Shown: positions 39,252-49,350, numbered from the stretch's first letter. The stretch is 64,000 bases of DNA from Pseudoalteromonas sp. MMG007 (GCF_018100985.1 NZ_JAGJEI010000009.1:1-64000); one strand, 5' to 3'. A program made the numbers and translations. Notes: generated by a model from the sequence alone, not told the origin.

Positions 39252-42029
39252 TTAATAAGTCAGCTCGTTCTCTTGTTCATCTTCAGCGGTTCTTACTTGC
39301 TCTTTTAAAAATTGAGCTGCTTTGGAGTATTCAATTTCAAGCTTATCACGTAGGTCGATTAACTCATCAGTGCTTAGCTCACCTTCTTCACACTTATCTT
39401 CAAATGCGCTTGAAAGCTCAGCCACCATTTGTGCACCAATTGTCTTAGAAATCGATTTTAATTGATGACAGCTATCAATGATCTCACTTAAGTCATTAAC
39501 CATGACACCTGAGTTTATATTTTTAATTAACCCCTGACTTTGCTCTAAATACATTTTGAAAAAACGAATTTGCTTAGCTTTATCACCATTGACATATTTA
39601 TTAACGGCTTCCATATCTATAGGCAGCGCTGTTGTTTGGTGAATAACTACATCGTGGTGTTGCTTATCACTCCAGCGCTTTAAAGTATCTTCTAGGGCGT
39701 TAAGTTCAATGGGTTTAGTTATAAAATCATTAATACCAACGGCTAAACAGCGCTCTTTTTCGCCTTTAAGCGCGTTTGCGGTAACGGCAATAATATAAGG
39801 TTGTGCATCTATAGATTCTAATAACTCGGCCTCGTTACGAATTTTTTCAACCATATCGTAGCCCGACATTTTTGGCATATGTAGGTCGGTTAAAATTAGG
39901 GAGTAGTCACCCTTTCTCCACATATCTAAACCTTCTTCACCGTTGTTCGCTATCTCAACGCCAAAACCGAGGATATGTAGTTGGTCGGTTAATACTTGTT
40001 GATTTAAGAGATTATCTTCAACTAGCAAAATCAATTTATTAGATTTACGAGCTTGCTCGATGTTTAAGTAGTTATTGAGTGTTTTGGTTTTTTTAATTTG
40101 TTTTGGCGTATGCAGGCCAGCTGCCACCAAAATAGAAAGCATAAAGTTAGACTTACACAGCGGCGAAGCATTAATGTAAAAAATACTTTTATGGTTTATG
40201 GCCGCTTCATCAAGCTTACTCAACACCACCACTTGTTGGTTATAATCCTCTAGTGAATAAAGTAAACGCCTAAGCAATGCGTTTATTTTATCCATATTGT
40301 CTATTCCGTCAGCTACCCAAATAATATCTTGGGAGTGCTGGTGTTCTTCAATTTCAGCTTCGCTGTGGACATAGCTAATTTTAGCTCCCATAAACGATAA
40401 GTAGCGATACATTACTTTTTCACGCTCAAGGTGATTGCTAACAACAATAATTCGCTTGTCGGTGAGTGTACCTTTGTGTGCGTACATTATTTTGCCCGAT
40501 ATACTAAATGGCAACTCGACGGTAAACTCACTACCAATACCTTCGTGGCTTGTTACATGGATTGTACCAAGCATAAGCTCAGTTAAACTTTTACAAATCG
40601 AGAGGCCTAAACCTGTGCCGCCATATTCTCTGGTAATTGAGTTTTCGGCTTGTATAAATGGGTTGAATATTTCGCGTAGCTGCGATTGAGACATGCCTTT
40701 TCCATTGTCAGTTACGCAAAAGCGTAAGGTAAAATGCTCGGCAGTATTATGAGCAACCTCAGCTGATATTTTTACATGGCCTTGAGTATTCTCGTCGGTA
40801 CTTGTAAATTTAATTGCATTACTACAGAGATTATAAAGTACCTGACGCACGCGTACGCTATCTCCGGTAAGGTTTGTCGGAATATCTGGCGCTATTGATA
40901 GTTCTAAATCAAGCTTTCGTTTTTTAGCAATTGAAGAGAGCACTTTGGCTACTTCTTCAATAGTGTCAGTCACTGAGAATGGGGTAGTGTCTATATTTAG
41001 TTTACCAGCCTCGATTTTAGAAAAATCTAAAATGTCGTCCAAAATGCTTAATAGCGAAAATGCTGATTCACGAATAATAGTACTTAAGCGATGCTGCGCA
41101 CCATCAAGCTCAGTCTGGCGCAATAAATCAATAGTCCCTATAACACCATTCATCGGTGTCCTTATTTCGTGACTCATTGTGGCTAGAAAGGTTGTTTTAG
41201 TTTCGCTAGCTCGCTCAGCCTTTAAGGTTGCTTGCTCGAGCGCTAAAGTGCGGTTTTGAACCTCCGCTTCCAGTCCATTTTGTAGTTTATAAAGCTCTTT
41301 CTGTGCAGCATCATTTTCATTCATTGCAGTTTGAACTTTTTGCAGTAGTAAATTAACGTGCTTTGCAACTACACCCAAGCCAATATCTAATTGCTCATTA
41401 ATACTGCTGTCGTAATTGCCATTTTCAGTAATTGCTTGTAATTCTTGATTAAGTGATTCACTACTTTTTCGCAATCGATTATTTACGTACATATTAAAAA
41501 CTAAAGCAAGTATAAATAACGCGGCTACAGCTGTTATAGCAATAATATAAGCAACAACTTGGGAGTCTTGAGCGCTTAGCGGCGCCGCGACTAATTTTTG
41601 TTTAATGATAAGTTCACCAATCGCTTGATCGTTTAGCATTAACAAATGGTGTATGGTGCCTTGCTCAACCAAGTGTTGGTCGGATTTAATAAAATCGATG
41701 GCGGGCTTACTGCTGCTATATACCAGCTGGGTTTCTGAGTTGGTATTAAAGCGATATAAAGTGTATTCAAAATCATCATCTAATAGGGATGTTAAATCAA
41801 GTAACTGTTTTACTTTGCCTTGTCCATACATGGTAAGCGCATCAACCATTGGTAGGTTGAGCCGGTTTGCAAGTGTCGCAATATTTATAGATGGCTCTGC
41901 TTGATAAGGGGAAACTTCAGTTTGCGTGTAAAATGAGTGAGCAATAATGGCAAGCGTTGTTACGGCCATATTAATGATTAAAAAAAGAGGTAATAAACCT
42001 TTTACCGGTGAAGAGAATTTACTCTGCAT
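39252..42029 (-). CDS. Hybrid sensor histidine kinase with receiver and HPt domains
   Basis: A 925-residue protein. Membrane helices at about 12-32 and 157-180 flank a periplasmic region of ~125 residues. A HAMP-like segment and coiled coil lead to HisKA with His287 in MSHEIRTPMNG, then HATPase (DNGKGMS, GGTGLGLSICKSL). A degenerate receiver-like segment follows (about 520-640). A true receiver has ILTDLHMPKMSGYDM near 710, and a C-terminal HPt has SCHQLKSISKTIGA near 850. The plan resembles BarA/EvgS-type phosphorelays. No partner regulator is next to it. It is divergent from the tRNA array. Confidence 0.85.
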   Translation of the reverse strand: MQSKFSSPVKGLLPLFLIINMAVTTLAIIAHSFYTQTEVSPYQAEPSINIATLANRLNLPMVDALTMYGQGKVKQLLDLTSLLDDDFEYTLYRFNTNSETQLVYSSSKPAIDFIKSDQHLVEQGTIHHLLMLNDQAIGELIIKQKLVAAPLSAQDSQVVAYIIAITAVAALFILALVFNMYVNNRLRKSSESLNQELQAITENGNYDSSINEQLDIGLGVVAKHVNLLLQKVQTAMNENDAAQKELYKLQNGLEAEVQNRTLALEQATLKAERASETKTTFLATMSHEIRTPMNGVIGTIDLLRQTELDGAQHRLSTIIRESAFSLLSILDDILDFSKIEAGKLNIDTTPFSVTDTIEEVAKVLSSIAKKRKLDLELSIAPDIPTNLTGDSVRVRQVLYNLCSNAIKFTSTDENTQGHVKISAEVAHNTAEHFTLRFCVTDNGKGMSQSQLREIFNPFIQAENSITREYGGTGLGLSICKSLTELMLGTIHVTSHEGIGSEFTVELPFSISGKIMYAHKGTLTDKRIIVVSNHLEREKVMYRYLSFMGAKISYVHSEAEIEEHQHSQDIIWVADGIDNMDKINALLRRLLYSLEDYNQQVVVLSKLDEAAINHKSIFYINASPLCKSNFMLSILVAAGLHTPKQIKKTKTLNNYLNIEQARKSNKLILLVEDNLLNQQVLTDQLHILGFGVEIANNGEEGLDMWRKGDYSLILTDLHMPKMSGYDMVEKIRNEAELLESIDAQPYIIAVTANALKGEKERCLAVGINDFITKPIELNALEDTLKRWSDKQHHDVVIHQTTALPIDMEAVNKYVNGDKAKQIRFFKMYLEQSQGLIKNINSGVMVNDLSEIIDSCHQLKSISKTIGAQMVAELSSAFEDKCEEGELSTDELIDLRDKLEIEYSKAAQFLKEQVRTAEDEQENELTY

Positions 42030-42251
42030 GGAATGTTCCCAGTTTGAATATTTAACTACGGTAAGCCCTTTACCGCATCATCTGTGTAATCGTAACATTT
42101 ACAAAAAATAATTCACTACGTTTTTAGTCTGGTTTAATTGATTATATGAGAGATTCCTCACTTTATTTGATGGATTAATAAACATAAATTTATAAAAAAG
42201 CCTTTGGTTGCTTGAAAACCGTTCAAACAACTATAAAGAGTAAAAAAAAAG

Positions 42252-42280
42252 TTGACTTGTAAGGGCAAAACTCGTTTAAT
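42252..42280 (+). promoter_or_regulatory. Sigma-70 promoter of the tRNA array
   Basis: TTGACT (42252-42257), a 17-base spacer and TTTAAT (42275-42280) form a near-consensus promoter. The GC-rich discriminator (acgccgcacg) after the -10 element is typical of stringently controlled stable-RNA promoters. Confidence 0.8.
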
Positions 42281-42289
42281 ACGCCGCAC

Positions 42290-42318
42290 GCCCAGATAGC
42301 TCAGTCGATAGAGCTTGG
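42290..42318 (+). pseudogene. 5' half of a decayed tRNA at the head of the array
   Basis: GCCCAGATAGCTCAGTCGATAGAGC is the acceptor strand and complete D-arm of a tRNA, most like a tRNA-Phe. It stops before the anticodon arm, and no matching 3' half follows. It starts about 10 bases after the -10 box, where a first tRNA would be expected. Confidence 0.75.
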
Positions 42319-42368
42319 TGGGAGTTGTATTAAAAATGCTTGATGTTTTTAATATGCACTGTTTAAGT

Positions 42369-42444
42369 GCCTCGATAGCTCAGTTGGTAGAGCAGAGGAT
42401 TGAAAATCCTCGTGTCCCTGGTTCGATTCCGGGTCGAGGCACCA
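42369..42444 (+). tRNA. tRNA-Phe (GAA), copy 1
   Basis: 76 bases including encoded CCA. Acceptor GCCTCGA/TCGAGGC, D-arm GCTC/GAGC, anticodon stem GAGGA/TCCTC with loop TTGAAAA, T-arm CCTGG/CCGGG with TTCGATT. All arms pair. Confidence 0.97.
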
Positions 42445-42516
42445 TTTATTTAAAGTAGTAGTGTTTAATCAATAACCTAAACATTATTACGCGTGCCTTA
42501 GCACACAGTTTAGTGT

Positions 42517-42592
<76 letters not shown>

Positions 42593-42638
42593 TTTATAAA
42601 ATTAAAAGTTATTTTACTTTTAGTCGCACAGTTTATGT

Positions 42639-42714
42639 GCCTCGATAGCTCAGTCGGTAGAGCAGAGGATTGAAAATCCTCGTGTCCGTGGTTCGATTCC
42701 GCGTCGAGGCACCA
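42639..42714 (+). tRNA. tRNA-Phe (GAA), copy 2, variant T-arm
   Basis: Same as copy 1 except for a D-loop C and a double change in the T-stem: CGTGG/CCGCG in place of CCTGG/CCGGG. The second base pair flips from C-G to G-C, so pairing is kept. Confidence 0.96.
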
Positions 42715-42771
42715 TTTACTTTAAGTTATCAATCTTCAAAATTGAACGTGCCTTAGCACACAGTTTAGTGT

Positions 42772-42847
<76 letters not shown>

Positions 42848-42876
42848 TTTATTTAAAGTAGTTTGAAAAGAAAAGC

Positions 42877-42927
42877 TGTAATCAGTAGTCTGTTCAAGTT
42901 ACCCGTCGATTCGGTTAGTCGGCACCA
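42877..42927 (+). pseudogene. Decayed 3' half of tRNA-Thr, remnant 1
   Basis: TGTAATCAGTAG followed by a disturbed variable/T region and then TCGGTTAGTCGGCACCA. It matches the 3' half of tRNA-Thr with a small insertion, and has no D-arm. Confidence 0.8.
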
Positions 42928-42977
42928 TTTATTTAAGTTAGCTGTTATTTTTAACCGTTAACTAGCACAGTTTATGT

Positions 42978-43053
42978 GCCTCGATAGCTCAGTTGGTAGA
43001 GCAGAGGATTGAAAATCCTCGTGTCCCTGGTTCGATTCCGGGTCGAGGCACCA
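42978..43053 (+). tRNA. tRNA-Phe (GAA), copy 3
   Basis: Identical to copy 1 with encoded CCA; a strong terminator follows 8 bases later. Confidence 0.97.
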
Positions 43054-43060
43054 TTTATTG

Positions 43061-43088
43061 AAAACCTTGCTTATTAGCAAGGTTTTTT
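43061..43088 (+). terminator. Terminator inside the tRNA array
   Basis: AAAACCTTGC-TTATTA-GCAAGGTTTT with a T run. It lies before the last tRNA-Thr, which implies read-through or a separate promoter for that gene. Confidence 0.88.
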
Positions 43089-43159
43089 GTTTTTAAATAG
43101 TGCTATAAAAAAGTTCTCAATCTTTAAAATTGATCGTGCCTTAGCACACAGTTTAGTGT

Positions 43160-43235
<76 letters not shown>

Positions 43236-43261
43236 TTTAATTTAGTAATTTGAAGAGCATA

Positions 43262-43313
43262 CTGTAATCAGTAGTCTGTTTAAGTTATCTGTCGACTCGG
43301 TTAGTCGATACTA
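43262..43313 (+). pseudogene. Decayed 3' half of tRNA-Thr, remnant 2
   Basis: Shares with remnant 1 the same insertion (agtctgtt-aagtta) but has decayed further: the end reads GATACTA instead of GGCACCA. Confidence 0.78.
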
Positions 43314-43320
43314 TTCATTT

Positions 43321-43348
43321 AAAGCCTTGCTTATTGCGGGGCTTTTTT
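43321..43348 (+). terminator. Final terminator of the tRNA array
   Basis: AAAGCCTTGC-TTATT-GCGGGGCTTT (two G-T pairs) and a T run. It resembles the internal terminator at 43061 and may be a duplicated copy. Confidence 0.85.
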
Positions 43349-43522
43349 GTATCTGTAGTTCAACTTTTAGTAAATAAACCTGACCCCCTCCTCACTTTTA
43401 CCGTATAACTGGCTATTATGTTAGTTCGTCGCAACGTATGTAATGTTATGTAAAGTAAGTTGAGCAAAATTTGCCAAAGTGCTTGAATTACATTCATAAA
43501 TGGCAGTAATTTAGGTTTAAAT

Positions 43523-44938
43523 ATGATTTGGCAATACAAGCCAACTTTATTGGCAATTAGCGTGATGCTGCTCAGCGGCTGTGCGAGTAGTTTAAACTCG
43601 TCTCAGCGTTTAGAACAGCCCGATGATGTGCCAAAACAGTGGCAACAAAAAGCATCAAATTCAGTATTAGCAGTAAAAAACGATTGGCTTACACAGTTAC
43701 AAAACCCTACGCTTGATAAGTTTGTAAAACAAGCGCTTAAAAACAACCAGCAACTTTTACAAACAAGCTATGATGTTGAAATTCAAAAGCAGCAGCTAAT
43801 AGTATCTGGCGCAGCACTTTGGCCAAGCCTAGATTTATCTGCTCGCACAAGTCGAAGTAAAGATAATCGTCCTGTTAGTTACGATAACGCAAGCTCAGTC
43901 AGTTTAGATTTAACTTATGAAGTTGATTTATGGGGTAAACTGTCTGATTCTAAGCGTGAGGCTAATCTTAACTATTTAGCTCAACAAGCACGCTTTGAGC
44001 AAGCCAAGCAGCAACTGGTCGCAGATGTTGTTACCAGTTGGTTTGATGTCGTATCAGCGCAGCAGTTGCTAGATCTATTTAAACGCAGAGAAGAAAACGC
44101 CCAACAAAGCCTAGAAATAATTGAATCAGGCTATCGTCAGGGTATTAATGAAGCACTTGATGTGTACCTTGCACGAAACGAGCTTAACACTGAGCGCACT
44201 CGCATAGCGACGCAGCAAGCCAATTTAGCGGCTTCATCGCGTATTCTTGAACGCCTGCTAGGCGAATATCCAAAAGGTGCTATTAGCGCTAATAGTGACT
44301 TACCCGTTATTAATACCGATATACCTTTAGGTTTACCATCAGAGCTTATAACGCGCAAACCCACATTGCGTGCTAGCTGGTATGAGCTTTTAGCTACCGA
44401 CGCAGCTTTAGCTTATGCACACAAACTGCGTTTTCCTAGTTTAAATTTAACGGCTTCTTTGAGTGATAGCACTGACAGAGTAAGCGATTTATTTTCTCCT
44501 TCAAGCCTTGCATGGTCGTTATTAAGTAGTATTTCAGCACCGCTTTTTGAAGGCGGGCGCTTAGAAGCAAATGAAGAAATAGCGCGTCTTAATACTCAAA
44601 AGCAAGAGCAGCTTTATTTACAAACGCTTTATGACGCGTTTGGCGATGTCGAAAATGCAATTTCGCAGCAGCAGTCCCTCAAAGCTCAGTATACAAGCAC
44701 ATTAGAGGCACAAGAAAACGCCCTTGCAGCAGAGCAATTGTCGTTTGAGCAGTATCAAAGTGGCTTGGTGACTTATACAACGGTACTTGATGCTCAAGAC
44801 CGTTCTTTTGACGCGCAAAGTTCTTTAATTGAGATCAAAAATCAATTAATAGCTAACAGAATTAACTTACACATTGCCCTTGGTGGTGATTTTGCAAAAC
44901 CCTCAAGTGAACTAAAGAGCAATAACGATGAAAACTAA
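43523..44938 (+). CDS. Outer-membrane efflux lipoprotein, TolC/OprM (NodT) family
   Basis: A 471-residue outer-membrane factor. The lipobox LLSGC places the lipidated Cys near residue 20. Two repeats of the OEP domain follow, rich in long helices (QARFEQAKQQLVADVVTSWF and the later DAFGDVENAISQQQSLKAQY), with the SLDLTYEVDLWGK motif near 130. It should form the exit channel of the tripartite pump encoded by the next two genes. Its end overlaps the adaptor gene by 11 bases. Gene order channel-adaptor-pump is less common than adaptor-pump-channel. Confidence 0.9.
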   Translation: MIWQYKPTLLAISVMLLSGCASSLNSSQRLEQPDDVPKQWQQKASNSVLAVKNDWLTQLQNPTLDKFVKQALKNNQQLLQTSYDVEIQKQQLIVSGAALWPSLDLSARTSRSKDNRPVSYDNASSVSLDLTYEVDLWGKLSDSKREANLNYLAQQARFEQAKQQLVADVVTSWFDVVSAQQLLDLFKRREENAQQSLEIIESGYRQGINEALDVYLARNELNTERTRIATQQANLAASSRILERLLGEYPKGAISANSDLPVINTDIPLGLPSELITRKPTLRASWYELLATDAALAYAHKLRFPSLNLTASLSDSTDRVSDLFSPSSLAWSLLSSISAPLFEGGRLEANEEIARLNTQKQEQLYLQTLYDAFGDVENAISQQQSLKAQYTSTLEAQENALAAEQLSFEQYQSGLVTYTTVLDAQDRSFDAQSSLIEIKNQLIANRINLHIALGGDFAKPSSELKSNNDEN

Positions 44939-46247
44939 AACTGCAAAAATCTTAATCCCTGCCGTAGTTATCGTGGCGACTTTATTAATTGTTATGTTTA
45001 TTAAAGGTAATCCACCACAAGCTAAACGTTCAGGTAAGCCACCTAAAGCAATAATAAGTGTTTCAGCACTTGAGCTAAAACCGCAAAACTATCAAATAAT
45101 GATAGACAGCTTTGGCACGGTAAAACCGCGTACTCAAAGCTTACTCGTCGCGCAAGCATCCGGGCAAATAATACAAGTAAGCGATGAATTTAGAGAAGGT
45201 GGCTTTTTTAAAAAAGACGATGTGCTTTTAAAGTTAGATGATAGAGATCATCAAGCTGAAGTAAAGTCGGCACAAGCTAATTTATTAAGTGCAGAGCAAA
45301 GCTTACTTGAAGAAAAAGCCCGAGGACAGCAAGCCATAACTGATTGGCAGCGTTTAGGTGGCTCTGAAAAAGCAAGTAGCTTAGTGCTACGTGAACCACA
45401 ATTAGCAGCCGCTGAGGCAGAAGTTTTGTCAGCGCAGGCTGCACTTGAAAAAGCACAACTTGATTTAGAGCGTACAAAAGTAACAGCGCCTTATGCTGGG
45501 CGTATACTCAGTCGCAGTGTTGACTTAGGGCAAGTGGTGAGTAATAACACGCAACTTGCCACAATTTATGCAATCGACAGTGTTGAGATCCGCCTACCTA
45601 TTAAAAATAAAGATTTGTCATTTGTTAATTTACCAGAGCAGTACCGTGATGGCGCTAAAAACCAAGCAGGTTCTTTCGTTGAGTTTACCTCTGATTTAGT
45701 AGGAGAGCAGCAATGGCAAGGGCAGCTTACACGCACTGAAGGGGCTATAGATGAAAATGCACAGCAACTTTATGTTGTTGCTAAAATTGATGACCCATAC
45801 AAAGCGACAGCTAATAATCAATATCCTATAAAAATAGGACAATACATAAAGGCGCAAATTACCGGGAAAACAGTGTCTAATGCACTTATAATTCCTAATA
45901 GCACCATTTACCAAGGCACTTACGTTTACATAGTGCAAGAGGGTGTACTTAAACGCAAAGACATCACGCTTGCTTGGCAAAACGCAACACAGGCAATGAT
46001 CAAAACAGGCCTAACTGCGGGCGATAAATTGGTGCTAACACCACTTGGACAAGTGAGTTCAGGTACTCAAGTGAGTATTTTAGGTGAGCAAAATGCAGAG
46101 CAAACCAAAGGAAAAAGTGCGCAGGGGCAAGGCAGAGGAAAACGCATGTCACCAGAGCAGCTTGAGGAAAAAGCAAAAGAGTTGGGTATTAGCGTTGAAG
46201 AGTTAATGAAAAAACGCCGCGCTGAAAAACAAGGAGGCAGACCATGA
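44928..46247 (+). CDS. RND efflux periplasmic adaptor (HlyD/AcrA family)
   Basis: A 439-residue membrane-fusion protein with an N-terminal anchor helix (about 7-26), a lipoyl domain split by a helical hairpin (LLVAQASGQIIQVSDEFREGG and TKVTAPYAGRILSRSVDLGQ), a beta-barrel and a membrane-proximal domain. After about 393 it has a charged tail with MSPEQLEEKAKELGISVEEL, not part of the adaptor fold. The ATG of the pump gene overlaps its stop codon (ATGA). The substrate cannot be read from sequence. Confidence 0.9.
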   Translation: MKTKTAKILIPAVVIVATLLIVMFIKGNPPQAKRSGKPPKAIISVSALELKPQNYQIMIDSFGTVKPRTQSLLVAQASGQIIQVSDEFREGGFFKKDDVLLKLDDRDHQAEVKSAQANLLSAEQSLLEEKARGQQAITDWQRLGGSEKASSLVLREPQLAAAEAEVLSAQAALEKAQLDLERTKVTAPYAGRILSRSVDLGQVVSNNTQLATIYAIDSVEIRLPIKNKDLSFVNLPEQYRDGAKNQAGSFVEFTSDLVGEQQWQGQLTRTEGAIDENAQQLYVVAKIDDPYKATANNQYPIKIGQYIKAQITGKTVSNALIIPNSTIYQGTYVYIVQEGVLKRKDITLAWQNATQAMIKTGLTAGDKLVLTPLGQVSSGTQVSILGEQNAEQTKGKSAQGQGRGKRMSPEQLEEKAKELGISVEELMKKRRAEKQGGRP

Positions 46248-49200
46248 TAGCTTGGTTTACTAAAAACCATGTTGCTGCCAATTTATTATTAGTAACATTA
46301 TTATTGTCGGGGCTTTTTAGTTTATCAAATAAGATACCGCTTGAAGTTTTTCCGTCTTTTGAAACTGATATGATAAGCGTAAATGTAAGCTTATTGGGCT
46401 CAACACCAGAAGATGTAGAGCAAGGGGTGACTATACGTATAGAAGAAGCAGTACAAGACTTAGAGGGCATTAAACAAATATTTAGTCGCTCATCAGAAGG
46501 GTCTGGTTCTGTTACTATCGAAGTAGAAAGCGGCTACGACCCTCGTGAATTACTCGCTGATATAAAAAGTCGCGTAGATGCCATTAATACCTTTCCCGCT
46601 GATGCTGAAAAGCCTGTAGTGGCTCTTGCTGAGCGCATTAGAGATGTAATTGCTGTTACTGTATCAAGTGTTTATGGCGAAAAAGAAACCCTTGAATACG
46701 CCGAAAAAGTTCGCGATGATATTTTGCGTCTACCCAATGTAACGCAAGTAGAGCTAAGTGGTGTTCGTGATTACGAAATTGCTATAGAAGTAAGCCAAGA
46801 TACCCTTCGTCAGTACGATTTAAGCCTTGCAGAAATATCTAGCGCTGTCGCTAATTCGAGCAAAGATATTTCTGCTGGTAACTTAAAAACGCAAGGGGGC
46901 GATGTACTTATTAGCTCTAAAGGGCAAGCTTATCGTAAAGATGAATTTGCCAGCATTGTGGTAAAAAACCAAGCAGATGGCACCATTATTCGCTTAGGGG
47001 ATATTGCATTAATCAAAGATGACTTTGAAGAAACCCCAGTGCGTACTCGCTTTAATGGTAAGCAAGCGGCCTTTATTGATGTGTATCGAATTGGTCCACA
47101 AAGCGCGATTGCAGTTGCAGATGATGTAAAAAATTACATTAAAGAGGAGCAAAGTTCGCTTCCTCAAGGATTCGAACTTAGTTACTGGGATGATGACTCG
47201 GAGCTTGTAAAAAGCCGTATTTCAACCTTAACGACTAATGCGCTACAAGGCGGTATTTTAGTCCTTGCTTTACTTACTTTATTTTTACGCCCGGCCATTG
47301 CATTTTGGGTGTTTATTGGTATTCCTGTTTCGTTTATGGGCGCGTTTATAGCCATGCCTATATTTGGCGTAACACTTAATATTATGAGCTTATTTGGCTT
47401 TATATTAGTGCTGGGAATTGTGGTAGATGACGCCATAGTCACCGGCGAAAACGTATATACCCACTTAAAAACAGCCAAGTCTGGCGAACAAGCTGCCATT
47501 ATGGGTACTCAAGAGGTCGCAACTCCCGTCACTTTTGGTGTATTAACAACCGTTGCCGCATTCCTACCTTTAGCCTTTATTGAAGGAGCGCGGGGGGCCT
47601 TATTTGCTCAAATTCCGGTAGTGGTTATTCCGGTATTACTATTCTCATTGATTGAATCTAAATTTGTATTACCGGCGCATTTAAAATATATAAAACTGCG
47701 TCATGAACAAAGCAAGCCTTCAAAGTTTGATGTTCTTCAACAGCGTTTTGCAGATGGATTTGAAAACGCTATCTTGAAGTATTACCAACCAATATTAAAT
47801 TTAGCACTACGTCATAAGCTGGCATCGGTTAGCTTATTTATCGGCGTGTTTTGTATCATATTAACGATGATCACCAGCGGTTGGACAAAGTTTGTATTTT
47901 TCCCACGCATCCCAAGCGAAACGATAAAAGTAGAGCTTACGCTACCTACCGGCACTCCGTTTGAAGTGACTAATAAATACGTGATTGATATGTCGCAAAA
48001 AGCGCAGCAATTACAAGAAAAATACCGCGACCCAGATACCGGCGAGAGCGTTATTTTAAATATATTAGCAACAACTGGCGGGCGTGGAGGCGTTTCTAAT
48101 TCAGGCTCTGTGCGCTTTGAAATTACACCTGCTGAAGAGCGCGAATCAGACATAGGTTCAAGTGAGCTTGCAAGTGAGTGGCGTGATTTAATAGGGATTA
48201 TACCAGGGGCAGAAAGCCTCACGTTCAGAGCTGAAATAGGGCGAAGTTCAGATCCAATAGATGTGCAGCTAAGCGGTACCTCGTTAACTATTTTACAAGA
48301 TGTAGCTGATCATATTAAAACACGCTTGGCTACTTACCCAACGGTATTTGATATTGCAGATAGTATGTCAGATGGTAAAGAAGAGTTACGCATAGAGCTT
48401 ACCGATCAAGGTTTAGCGCTTGGATTAAATAGATCCGATGTAGCAGGGCAGGTACGCAGCTCGTTTTATGGCTCGCAGGTACAGCGTATTCAACGTGGTC
48501 GCGATGATGTACGTGTAATGGTGCGTTTACCTATTGATGAACGTCGCTCAGTTGCTGATTTGAAAAACATATTAATAGACACCCCCTCAGGTGGCTCAGT
48601 ACCGTTATCACATGTAGCGACGCTAAGTGCTGGGCAAAGTCCATCGACTATTTACCGTATAGATCGTTACCGTACTTTAAATATTACCGCCGATATAGAA
48701 AAAGATAATACCAACATGACGGTACTTCAGGCCGATTTAGCTGAGTATTTAGATGGTTTAATGCAGCAATACCCTGGTGTTGATTACAAACTCGAAGGTG
48801 AAGCTAAAGAGCAAAGAGAGTCGTTTGGCTCACTTGGCTGGGCGCTCATTTTTGTGTTCTTTATAATTTATGCATTACTAGCTATACCGCTTAAATCGTA
48901 CATGCAGCCAATTATTGTAATGAGCGTTATACCATTTGGAATGATTGGTGCGGTGGTTGGGCATTGGATCATGGGTATGGATTTAACCATTATGAGTTTG
49001 CTAGGTATGCTTGCACTCATTGGTGTGGTGGTAAATGACTCGCTGGTTTTAGTTGATTTTATTAATAAAAAACGCAGTGAAGGTGGGGCTATAATTGATG
49101 CGGTTAAGGCTGCTGGTGCATCACGCTTTCGCCCAGTAATGTTAACCAGTTTAACTACATTTATAGGCTTAATGCCGCTGTTATTTGAAAAGGCAACGCA

Positions 49201-49327
49201 AGCACAATTTTTAATTCCAATGGCGGTAAGTCTTGGGTTTGGGATTATTTTTGCGACCTTTATTACGCTATTACTAGTACCAATAAACTATATGCTGATG
49301 GAGCGGTTTCAGGGTTGGTTTAAGTAA
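46244..49327 (+). CDS. RND-family efflux pump, inner-membrane transporter
   Basis: At 1027 residues it has the RND layout: 12 helices and two large periplasmic loops. The helix-4 proton-relay motif GIVVDDAIVTGENV (Asp-Asp) is near 390. The helix-10 region has LALIGVVVNDSLVLVDF near 925. It belongs to the AcrB/MexB-type HAE1 branch or a relative and not the heavy-metal CusA branch, as far as the helix-4 sequence tells. It works with the adjacent adaptor and channel. A strong terminator follows, and no regulator gene flanks the operon. Confidence 0.92.
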   Translation: MIAWFTKNHVAANLLLVTLLLSGLFSLSNKIPLEVFPSFETDMISVNVSLLGSTPEDVEQGVTIRIEEAVQDLEGIKQIFSRSSEGSGSVTIEVESGYDPRELLADIKSRVDAINTFPADAEKPVVALAERIRDVIAVTVSSVYGEKETLEYAEKVRDDILRLPNVTQVELSGVRDYEIAIEVSQDTLRQYDLSLAEISSAVANSSKDISAGNLKTQGGDVLISSKGQAYRKDEFASIVVKNQADGTIIRLGDIALIKDDFEETPVRTRFNGKQAAFIDVYRIGPQSAIAVADDVKNYIKEEQSSLPQGFELSYWDDDSELVKSRISTLTTNALQGGILVLALLTLFLRPAIAFWVFIGIPVSFMGAFIAMPIFGVTLNIMSLFGFILVLGIVVDDAIVTGENVYTHLKTAKSGEQAAIMGTQEVATPVTFGVLTTVAAFLPLAFIEGARGALFAQIPVVVIPVLLFSLIESKFVLPAHLKYIKLRHEQSKPSKFDVLQQRFADGFENAILKYYQPILNLALRHKLASVSLFIGVFCIILTMITSGWTKFVFFPRIPSETIKVELTLPTGTPFEVTNKYVIDMSQKAQQLQEKYRDPDTGESVILNILATTGGRGGVSNSGSVRFEITPAEERESDIGSSELASEWRDLIGIIPGAESLTFRAEIGRSSDPIDVQLSGTSLTILQDVADHIKTRLATYPTVFDIADSMSDGKEELRIELTDQGLALGLNRSDVAGQVRSSFYGSQVQRIQRGRDDVRVMVRLPIDERRSVADLKNILIDTPSGGSVPLSHVATLSAGQSPSTIYRIDRYRTLNITADIEKDNTNMTVLQADLAEYLDGLMQQYPGVDYKLEGEAKEQRESFGSLGWALIFVFFIIYALLAIPLKSYMQPIIVMSVIPFGMIGAVVGHWIMGMDLTIMSLLGMLALIGVVVNDSLVLVDFINKKRSEGGAIIDAVKAAGASRFRPVMLTSLTTFIGLMPLLFEKATQAQFLIPMAVSLGFGIIFATFITLLLVPINYMLMERFQGWFK

Positions 49328-49350
49328 ATAAGCGTAAGCATTTAAAATTT

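Noticed and set aside
42030..42251. Extra tRNA or small gene upstream of the array
   Set aside because: Only AT-rich promoter sequence for the hybrid kinase; no cloverleaf or frame.
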